Source: Candidatus Microgenomatus auricola
GTDB taxonomy: Bacteria; Patescibacteriota; Patescibacteriia; UBA9570; XYC2-FULL-38-9
Assembly (NCBI GenBank): GCA_005239655.1
Contig: SBBP01000096.1
Span: forward strand, 1-9,618
DNA: 9,618 bases
Direction of reading: 5' to 3'
The position numbers were made by a program, and so were the translations under genes. Below, piece by piece: positions 1-5,474 of the stretch (positions are counted from its first letter, which is position 1; every line of letters begins with the position of its first letter). Below the pieces are notes generated by a model. It saw only the letters and a list, made by a program, of their open reading frames with translations, searched no databases and was not told the DNA's origin.

Positions 1-1
1 G

Positions 2-409
2 GGTCAACTACTCGTTGGAGAAGAGGCGAAGCCATATCTCGAAACATTTTGGGAAGTCAAACCGAATTCAGGTGAGTTGAAAGGTATCGTCGCCAGTTTT
101 GGAACAGGGGAGAAGATGGTGACAGGCATTGCACGTCTCATTGATTCACCGAAAGATGCTCATCAATTCGCGAGCGGTGAAATTTTGGTCACCCCAATGA
201 CCACTCCCGACTTTATGCCAATCCTGCGCAAAGCAAAGGCGGTGGTAACCGACGAAGGTGGGCTGACTGCGCACGCTGCAGTCGTCTCGCGTGAACTGGG
301 TATTCCGTGTATCGTTGGCGTAAAAACAGCGACTCAAGCTATTCAGACTGGTCAAACCATCACCTTGAATCTTGAGACCGGTCAGGTTATGATACACTCA
401 TCATCCTAA
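2..409 (+). CDS. PEP-utilizing enzyme, C-terminal phosphohistidine (mobile) domain, 5' partial
   Basis: The reading frame is open from the left edge (frame starts at base 2) to the TAA at 407-409, so the N-terminal part lies outside the window. A TTG at 77 is in frame but is unlikely to be the start, because the coding frame continues upstream without a break. The visible 135 residues match the swivelling phosphohistidine domain of the PEP synthase / pyruvate phosphate dikinase family. A stretch reading GDILVT-like (GEILVTPMTTPDF) is followed by TDEGGLTAHAAVVSREL and GIPCIVG. The His in TAHAA (codon 272-274) is the residue that carries the phosphate in this family. What lies upstream (an ATP-grasp domain, a substrate domain or only a linker) cannot be seen. 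A separate ATP-grasp domain of the same family lies at 4456-5409 in the same operon, so this may be one half of a split enzyme; that is inference. The gap to the next gene is only 14 bp. Confidence 0.85.
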   Translation, partial: GQLLVGEEAKPYLETFWEVKPNSGELKGIVASFGTGEKMVTGIARLIDSPKDAHQFASGEILVTPMTTPDFMPILRKAKAVVTDEGGLTAHAAVVSRELGIPCIVGVKTATQAIQTGQTITLNLETGQVMIHSSS

Positions 410-423
410 GTGATTTTGCGCTT

Positions 424-1368
424 ATGCCGAAGCGAGATTTTGTCCACACAACCGACTTTAACCGCGATGACTACACTGAAGTCCTTCGCCGAGCAAAAGT
501 GTTTGATGAAGGAGTGCGGAACGGCAAGGATTTTTCCCACCTGCTCCGTGGCCGCGTGCTCGGCAGCATGTTCTTTAAGGAAAGCACACGCACGATGACG
601 TCGTTCCAAGCAGCGATCGTCCGACTGGGCGGCGGCTGGACCGGGTTGACTGGGGTTGCCGGAACATACCTTGGAACCGGTGAGGAAGACATTGGCGATA
701 TTGTCGAATCCGTCGCTGAGGTCTGTGACATCATGGTGTTGCGATACAACGATTGTGATCCGCAGGCACTCGCAAAGCGCATCGATATTCCACTCATGAA
801 TGGTATGTGTGGTGGCGACGAACACGCCACAGGCGCACTGGCGTTGATGTACCCGTTGTATAAACAGTGGGGCACGCTCGAAGGAAAGACCGTTGGCTTG
901 TACGGCATGGTGAGTTCCTCGCGACCGATGAAAGCGATCATGAGTGCGATGGCAACATTTGGAGTGAAGTTTATGATTGACCCGGTCGTTGATGCGTTTC
1001 AGGCGCCGAAACATATTACCGATCTTGTCACGAAGCGCGGTGGGAGTATTGAGTATGCACCAGTTGAGCAATGGATTGGTGGTGTTGACGCCATCGTGTG
1101 GGTTGAGGGCTTGCCGCAGACCGGCGAGCCTCAAGAAAACGTTGATGCCTTTAATGCGAAATTCCATCAGTTCGTTCCTGCTGATTTTGATCGGATCCGT
1201 CGCGACGCCTTACTCATTGCTGTCATGCCGCGTATGACGACCGACGGGCGACTCACTGTGGTGAAAGAATGCGACGACGATCCGCGAAATGTGTCGTTTA
1301 CACTCCTTCGTCAATTTCAGTTTGGTGCGATGGCATTGATGACCTACTTACTTGATGTTGATGTCTGA
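424..1368 (+). CDS. Aspartate/ornithine-type carbamoyltransferase, divergent (PyrB-like)
   Basis: A 314-residue protein of normal length for the catalytic chain of aspartate carbamoyltransferase, which makes carbamoyl-aspartate in pyrimidine synthesis. The carbamoyl-phosphate half is clear: STRT at 54-57 followed by SFQ, R107 (in VLRY) and H134 (in EHATG), equivalent to S52-T55, R105 and H134 of the E. coli enzyme; R167 also aligns with R167. Several classical catalytic or aspartate-side positions differ by my manual alignment: the loop LGKKGE is LGTGEE, so the position of K84 is Gly86; HPTQ is HATG; R229 and Q231 correspond to E228 and L230; HPLPR is AVMPR. The fold assignment is strong, but the acceptor amine is uncertain, and a role in pyrimidine synthesis should not be assumed. 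The ATG at 424 is the natural start; no clear Shine-Dalgarno is seen. The next gene starts inside its 3' end, suggesting translational coupling. Confidence 0.85.
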   Translation: MPKRDFVHTTDFNRDDYTEVLRRAKVFDEGVRNGKDFSHLLRGRVLGSMFFKESTRTMTSFQAAIVRLGGGWTGLTGVAGTYLGTGEEDIGDIVESVAEVCDIMVLRYNDCDPQALAKRIDIPLMNGMCGGDEHATGALALMYPLYKQWGTLEGKTVGLYGMVSSSRPMKAIMSAMATFGVKFMIDPVVDAFQAPKHITDLVTKRGGSIEYAPVEQWIGGVDAIVWVEGLPQTGEPQENVDAFNAKFHQFVPADFDRIRRDALLIAVMPRMTTDGRLTVVKECDDDPRNVSFTLLRQFQFGAMALMTYLLDVDV

Positions 1369-3064
1369 AAAGTCGTTTCGTCATTTTCAGCCTGAGCGTG
1401 TATTGATTCCGCAAACCGAGCGCGGAGGCGAAGCGCCAGAAGGAACGCAGGTGGTCATTGGTCCTGATGGACGTGTGGCATTTTCTGGCGGTGCAGATGA
1501 AGTGCGTCAGTGGGTGGCTGCACGTCGAGATGAAGGTGCAGATGTCCAGGTGGAAACGGGAGGTGTGCTTCTCCCAGGAATGACCGATACGCACTACCAT
1601 CCCGGAATTTACGGCATGTTGGATCTCCTCCATACCGTGGATGCTGGAGAAGATCGCTCGTTGGATTCACTTCGTCGTCGTGTCCGAGCGGGTGTTGCAG
1701 AAAAGAGAGAAGCACTGCGGTCAGATGAACCGTTCGTTGTGCTGAACTATGATTCAGCAAAACTTGGAGGATTTTCTTCAGTGAATATGGATGATCTCGA
1801 TGCCGATACACCATTGATTGTCGTCGACCGATCGTTTCACGGAGCCAAAGCCAATCGCAAAGGAGCAGAACTCCTGCGCAGATATCTTGAACGAGTCTAT
1901 CCGGGGCGAGACTTCCCGGGTCGTTTTCGCGGTGAGGAATTTTCAGAGGCGTATGTGATACTCGCTTTAGAACTGGCAGAATCGTTTCACGATGTTGATC
2001 ACATTGAAGAAGGCATCGAGCATCAAGTTGATCACTATCTGACAAAAGGCGTGACTGGAGTGCATGATATGGAAGTGGCAAGTTGGCATCAGTTCATGGC
2101 GTACTTGTTGTTTCACAAAAAGTGGAAGGAGAGTGGTCGCACGCAAGAATTTCCTGTTCGACAACTCTTTCTTGATGAACGGGTCGTCGCACGTCTTCGG
2201 CGTGAGGCGGATGCCTTGGCGCAGAGTGGTCTGTTCACCGACGAGATTCGTGGGTTGCTGGGAGTGAAACTGTTTGCTGACGGCGCCTTTGGTTGCGAGA
2301 CCGCACTCCTCAGCGATCCGTACGAGGGGCATGCACACAAAAGCGGAATTATTTTCAGTCGAGTCAAAGAAGCCGAATCAGCGATGCGTGATGCACTTCG
2401 TTTAGGTATTGATAAAGTGGCGACACATGCGATTGGTGATCAGGCGATTCGGCGTGCCATCGATTTTGCGCGACGATGGAAAGAGATGGCTGGGAAAAAA
2501 GGTGTGGACACGCGTTTCCGCTTTGAACATTTCGAACTCCCACTCGGTGACAGTGTGAAGCAGGCCGCAGAGATTGGTGCATGGGTCTCGATGCAGTCGA
2601 ATTTTTTAGAAGACGTGATGTACCGTGATCGACTGGGCGACCGTGTGCGATTGATTTGTCCGCATGGCGATGTGGTCAACGAAGGCGTTCCGATGATGCT
2701 GGGAAGTGACGGCATGCCGACAAGCATGTTGTATGTCATCTGGTGGGCGATGCATCATCCGGATCCGAAGCAGCGGTTGGACCCCATTTCTGCTATGCTT
2801 GCAGCATCTGCGGCAGCCGGTTCGTTTGAAGGTGACCTGCGTGGCACGTTACAAGCGGGTTCAAAAACAGACATTGTGATCGCATCTCCTGCACTGCTTG
2901 CAGAGCTTGGTGACAGTGGACGTGCACGTCAGTACTACGATGAATCACTCAAACCCGCCTCTGACCGAAGCGCAGTCGATGTGCGTGCACAAGTGAATTC
3001 GTTGGAACGACATATTCAGCAAGTGTTTCGACAAGGTGAACTCGTCTATGCCGCACGATCGTAA
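1361..3064 (+). CDS. YtcJ-like metal-dependent amidohydrolase (Amidohydro_3 family)
   Basis: A 567-residue protein from the ATG at 1361; ATG 1355 and TTG 1352 are in-frame alternatives and no Shine-Dalgarno decides between them. Motifs of the YtcJ-like branch of the amidohydrolase superfamily occur in order: an N-terminal beta-sandwich segment, PGMTDTHYHPG (metal HxH, H78 and H80), GVKLFADGAFG (K303), THAIGDQAI (H356), RFEHFEL (H390) and GSDGMPTS (D450, the catalytic Asp), then the C-terminal strand with TDIVI. These are the usual TIM-barrel metal ligands, so the enzyme is probably an active hydrolase of C-N bonds in the cytoplasm; there is no signal peptide. The substrate cannot be read from the sequence. 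The family includes exoenzymes acting on N-substituted formamides and many of unknown role. It overlaps the carbamoyltransferase by 8 bp, hinting at a shared pathway, but it is not a typical dihydroorotase. Its 3' end overlaps riboflavin kinase by 17 bp. Confidence 0.85.
   Translation: MSEKSFRHFQPERVLIPQTERGGEAPEGTQVVIGPDGRVAFSGGADEVRQWVAARRDEGADVQVETGGVLLPGMTDTHYHPGIYGMLDLLHTVDAGEDRSLDSLRRRVRAGVAEKREALRSDEPFVVLNYDSAKLGGFSSVNMDDLDADTPLIVVDRSFHGAKANRKGAELLRRYLERVYPGRDFPGRFRGEEFSEAYVILALELAESFHDVDHIEEGIEHQVDHYLTKGVTGVHDMEVASWHQFMAYLLFHKKWKESGRTQEFPVRQLFLDERVVARLRREADALAQSGLFTDEIRGLLGVKLFADGAFGCETALLSDPYEGHAHKSGIIFSRVKEAESAMRDALRLGIDKVATHAIGDQAIRRAIDFARRWKEMAGKKGVDTRFRFEHFELPLGDSVKQAAEIGAWVSMQSNFLEDVMYRDRLGDRVRLICPHGDVVNEGVPMMLGSDGMPTSMLYVIWWAMHHPDPKQRLDPISAMLAASAAAGSFEGDLRGTLQAGSKTDIVIASPALLAELGDSGRARQYYDESLKPASDRSAVDVRAQVNSLERHIQQVFRQGELVYAARS
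3033..3038 (+). promoter_or_regulatory. Ribosome binding site of riboflavin kinase
   Basis: AAGGTG lies 9 bases before the ATG at 3048, inside the end of the amidohydrolase gene. It is one of the few SD-like sites in the operon and favours ATG 3048 over the upstream in-frame GTG at 3036, which overlaps the site itself. Confidence 0.5.
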
Positions 3065-3446
3065 TGTTCTCGCCACTGTGCGCGGCATTGTTCGCCACGG
3101 CGATGGGCGTGGAAGAAAGCTGGGATATCCCACGGCGAACATCTTCATCCATCAACCACTTCGCGATGGAGTGTACATTTCATTTGCGACGTGGCGTGGC
3201 CACACCTATCCTTCTATCACGTTTATCGGAGCGGCGAAAACATTCCACAAACGACAACGGTGGCTCGAAACGCATTTTCTTGATTTCAACACAGACATCT
3301 ACAGTGAATGGGTGAGTGTTCGTTTGCTCGCATACCTGCGTGGCAACAAGCGGTTTGACTCTGTTGCGGATTTGATTCAGGCTATGCGCAAAGATGAATC
3401 ACACGCCCGAGCGTATTTCAACAACCATGTTTACCGGAATCATTAG
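3048..3446 (+). CDS. Riboflavin kinase, stand-alone domain (FMN synthesis)
   Basis: A 132-residue protein corresponding to the C-terminal riboflavin kinase domain of bacterial RibF, which phosphorylates riboflavin with ATP to give FMN. Diagnostic motifs are GRGRKLGYPTANI at 20-32 (PTAN at 28-31 binds Mg and nucleotide), DGVY at 40-43, FIGAAKTF in place of the usual NIGxxPTF, and LETHFLDF with E74 at the catalytic-base position. The C-terminal helix has LIQAMRKDESHAR. The N-terminal FMN adenylyltransferase domain found in most bacterial RibF proteins is absent: the preceding frame belongs to the amidohydrolase, so this is not a truncated fragment. FAD would have to be made by another protein or imported. 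The length fits archaeal-size or domain-only kinases. The ATG at 3048 is supported by AAGGTG upstream. It overlaps riboflavin synthase by 20 bp, in keeping with a flavin sub-operon. Confidence 0.87.
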   Translation: MPHDRNVLATVRGIVRHGDGRGRKLGYPTANIFIHQPLRDGVYISFATWRGHTYPSITFIGAAKTFHKRQRWLETHFLDFNTDIYSEWVSVRLLAYLRGNKRFDSVADLIQAMRKDESHARAYFNNHVYRNH

Positions 3447-4020
3447 CGCAGTTCAGCCCATTGTACAGATCGATGACGCTGGCGAGATTCGGCGGTGCAC
3501 CATCCAATTGCCGCACGATTGGAAGCTGAGTGTTGGGGAAAGTATCAACGTTGATGGTGTCTGCTCAACTGTTGTTGCGGTCGGATCTGCACAGTTTACA
3601 GTTGAGTACATTCCAGAAACTCTTCGAGTCACAACACTGAAGCAGAAAGCACAAAATGATGTCGTCAATCTTGAACGGAGTCTACGACTGAATGATCTCG
3701 TTTCCGGCCACCTGGTGACAGGCCATGTGGATACGACAGGAATAGTTGAGGCAATTCATGAAGAAGGCGAATCACGCATCCTCATGATTGTACACCCTGC
3801 TATCAATGCGCGTTTTCTCATCTCCAAAGGATCGATCGCGGTGAACGGAGTGAGTCTCACCGTGATTGACCCCGAAGGCGACCATTTTTCTGTTGCGATT
3901 ATTCCGCATACGCTGGAACAGACGAATATTGGACAGTGCCACGTTGGCAGTGTTGTCAATCTAGAGTACGATATGCTTGCAAAATACGTTGCACAACAGA
4001 TCAGCCATGGCTCAACGTGA
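3427..4020 (+). CDS. ribE: Riboflavin synthase (alpha subunit)
   Basis: A 197-residue protein, the normal length. It catalyses the dismutation of two 6,7-dimethyl-8-ribityllumazine molecules to riboflavin and the pyrimidinedione. The start is fixed by the family's hallmark N-terminus MFTGII at ATG 3427; an in-frame ATG at 3394 would add an unmatched extension. Two lumazine-binding barrels are visible as an internal duplication: the first has VDGVCSTVV and PETLRVTTL, the second GHVDTTG, VNGVSLTVI and IPHTLEQTNIG. The C-terminal helix LEYDMLAKYVAQQ is the trimerisation helix of the family. No SD-like sequence precedes the start, which lies 20 bp inside riboflavin kinase, so coupled translation is likely. 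No FMN-riboswitch-like leader is possible at this position. The gene symbol follows the E. coli-type usage (also called ribC or ribB in other species). Confidence 0.93.
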   Translation: MFTGIISAVQPIVQIDDAGEIRRCTIQLPHDWKLSVGESINVDGVCSTVVAVGSAQFTVEYIPETLRVTTLKQKAQNDVVNLERSLRLNDLVSGHLVTGHVDTTGIVEAIHEEGESRILMIVHPAINARFLISKGSIAVNGVSLTVIDPEGDHFSVAIIPHTLEQTNIGQCHVGSVVNLEYDMLAKYVAQQISHGST

Positions 4021-4459
4021 AGAAAAATTAAAACTGACACTACCGCCAAATCATGGTTTTCGTATTGCTATTGTGCAGTCTCAATTTAATAGTGACATCA
4101 CGAACGCCGAATGTCTTGAAGCACAACGGTGTGCTGCGGAGTATGGCGTGAGCACCGTGGTGTTTACCGTGACCGGTTCGTTTGAACTCCCGCAGGTGAT
4201 TGATCAATTAGTTGTTTCGAAACACTACGATGGTTTTGTCGCCATCGGCTGTTTGATTAAAGGTGAAACAATCCATTTTGAGCTACTGGCTCACAGTGTT
4301 GCAGAAGGGTTGATGACAGTTGCGTTGACGCATCATGTGCCTGTTGGATTTGGCGTGATCACGGCACTGACGAGTGCGCAAGCACAGGAGCGCACGAGCA
4401 TTGGCTATGATGCCACGTACGCCGTATTGCAGACTCTCACACACACTCAACGCGCATGA
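4007..4459 (+). CDS. ribH: 6,7-dimethyl-8-ribityllumazine synthase
   Basis: A 150-residue protein that condenses 5-amino-6-ribitylamino-uracil with 3,4-dihydroxy-2-butanone 4-phosphate. Family motifs are QSQFNSDIT (with the aromatic F27 before N), TGSFELP at 56-62, GCLIKGETIHFE at 81-92 with H90 in the place of the catalytic histidine, and PVGFGVITALT with QERT (R129). The usual segment after this Arg (TKAGNKG, which supplies a phosphate-contacting Lys) is missing, and the chain goes directly into the final helix (YDATYAVLQTL), making it slightly shorter than the typical 155 residues. The ATG at 4007 is preferred; an in-frame ATG at 3977 would add ten unmatched residues. It overlaps riboflavin synthase by 14 bp and the following gene by 4 bp (ATGA). 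Its product is the substrate of the preceding gene product. Confidence 0.9.
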   Translation: MAQREEKLKLTLPPNHGFRIAIVQSQFNSDITNAECLEAQRCAAEYGVSTVVFTVTGSFELPQVIDQLVVSKHYDGFVAIGCLIKGETIHFELLAHSVAEGLMTVALTHHVPVGFGVITALTSAQAQERTSIGYDATYAVLQTLTHTQRA

Positions 4460-5409
4460 AGCCCACGCCACCTATAAAAACCATTGCAGAGTTATCACAC
4501 CATGCTGTCGACGAGGCTGGTGGAAAAGGTGCGAGCCTTGCGGATTTAACGCACGCGGGATTCCCTGTGCCGCCGGGATTTGTCATTCTCACATCCGCGT
4601 ATCAGGAGTTTTTGCGCGCTCATCCGCGTCATGAGGATATCGCTGCACAGCTTGCGCGTGTGAACGTGGACGATATCAACTCTGTTGAGCGGGCGTCCAC
4701 TGTCATTCACGATATCATTCATGATTTTCCGTTTCCCGAAGCGCTCGGACAGTCTGTTCTTGAAGCGTTTGATGCACTGGGAGCAGAATATGTTGCGGTT
4801 CGCAGTAGTGCAACGGCTGAGGATTCTGCAGTGGCTTCTTGGGCTGGAGAGTTGGAAACCTATCTCAACACAACTCGTGACCAGCTGCTCGATCATATCA
4901 AAAAATGTTGGGCTTCACTCTATTCACCGCGGGCGATTTTTTACCGCATCGAAAATGCGATGGAAGACGCAGAAGTGCATGTCGCCGTTGTCGTGCAGAA
5001 GATGGTCAACAGCGATGCTGCAGGAGTGTGCTTTACGGTGCACCCCGTCACCCAAGATCGCAATCAAATGATTATTGAAGCCTGTCTGGGTTTGGGTGAG
5101 GCGCTGGTCTCTGGTCAGATCACACCGGATAGTTTCACAATCGCAAAAGACACCGTGACGATCACTCAGCGTTACATCAGTAGACAAACGAAAAAGATCA
5201 TTCGTGGAACAGAGCAACACAACGTTGCGCTCACGTTGGGCGAGGACGAAAGTAGTCGTCAAAAAGTTTCTGATGAGCATATACTCCGTGTCGCCGAATG
5301 TGCAAAACGCATCGAAGCGCACTACGGCTTTCCAGTCGATATTGAGTGGGCAATGGAGGATGGAGAAATCTACCTCACCCAGGCTCGTCCGATCACAACA
5401 CTGTCATGA
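4456..5409 (+). CDS. PEP synthase/PPDK-family ATP-grasp domain protein, stand-alone
   Basis: A 317-residue protein comprising just the N-terminal nucleotide-binding domain (PPDK_N) of the PEP synthase family, which in full-length enzymes uses ATP to phosphorylate a histidine on a separate swivelling domain. Visible motifs are DEAGGKGASLADL with K24, GFPVPPGFVI, VAVRSSATAEDS with R116, SWAGELETYLN, VVVQKMV, AGVCFTVHP, GLGEALVSG, PDSFTI and the C-terminal DIEWAMEDGEIYLTQARPIT with E297, Q309 and R311. All expected ATP-binding residues appear present, so the domain should be active. The phosphohistidine and PEP/pyruvate domains are absent; the protein ends in its own stop that overlaps the next start (ATGA). 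It may work in trans with the phosphohistidine-domain protein at the left edge of the window. The acceptor (pyruvate, an antibiotic or a protein) is unknown. The start at ATG 4456 overlaps the ribH stop as ATGA. Confidence 0.85.
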   Translation: MKPTPPIKTIAELSHHAVDEAGGKGASLADLTHAGFPVPPGFVILTSAYQEFLRAHPRHEDIAAQLARVNVDDINSVERASTVIHDIIHDFPFPEALGQSVLEAFDALGAEYVAVRSSATAEDSAVASWAGELETYLNTTRDQLLDHIKKCWASLYSPRAIFYRIENAMEDAEVHVAVVVQKMVNSDAAGVCFTVHPVTQDRNQMIIEACLGLGEALVSGQITPDSFTIAKDTVTITQRYISRQTKKIIRGTEQHNVALTLGEDESSRQKVSDEHILRVAECAKRIEAHYGFPVDIEWAMEDGEIYLTQARPITTLS

Positions 5410-5460
5410 AAAGAAAAACCCCACGCTCAGGACATGTTCGACAGGGCGGCGCACGACCGC

Positions 5461-5466
5461 AGGAGG
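5461..5466 (+). promoter_or_regulatory. Perfect Shine-Dalgarno for the tandem GGDEF gene
   Basis: AGGAGG stands 8 bases before ATG 5475. It is the only full-consensus site seen in front of a gene in this window and is the reason for preferring 5475 over the in-frame ATG at 5406, which overlaps the preceding stop as ATGA. Confidence 0.55.
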
Positions 5467-5474
5467 CCCGGTTT

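Noticed and set aside
77..409. Short 110-residue protein starting at TTG 77
   Set aside because: The frame is open and family-like upstream to the window edge, so this is the end of a longer gene rather than a small independent one.
406..1167. A 253-codon open frame on the minus strand opposite the carbamoyltransferase
   Set aside because: The plus-strand frame has clear family motifs across the same bases; the minus-strand translation has no recognisable motif and is Cys/His/Arg-rich, as expected of an antisense shadow.
3394..3426. N-terminal extension of riboflavin synthase from ATG 3394
   Set aside because: The family begins with MFTGII, which is encoded from ATG 3427.
3300..3430. FMN riboswitch or other leader before the flavin genes
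   Set aside because: The flavin genes lie inside overlapping coding sequence with no untranslated space; no conserved RFN-element helices were seen.
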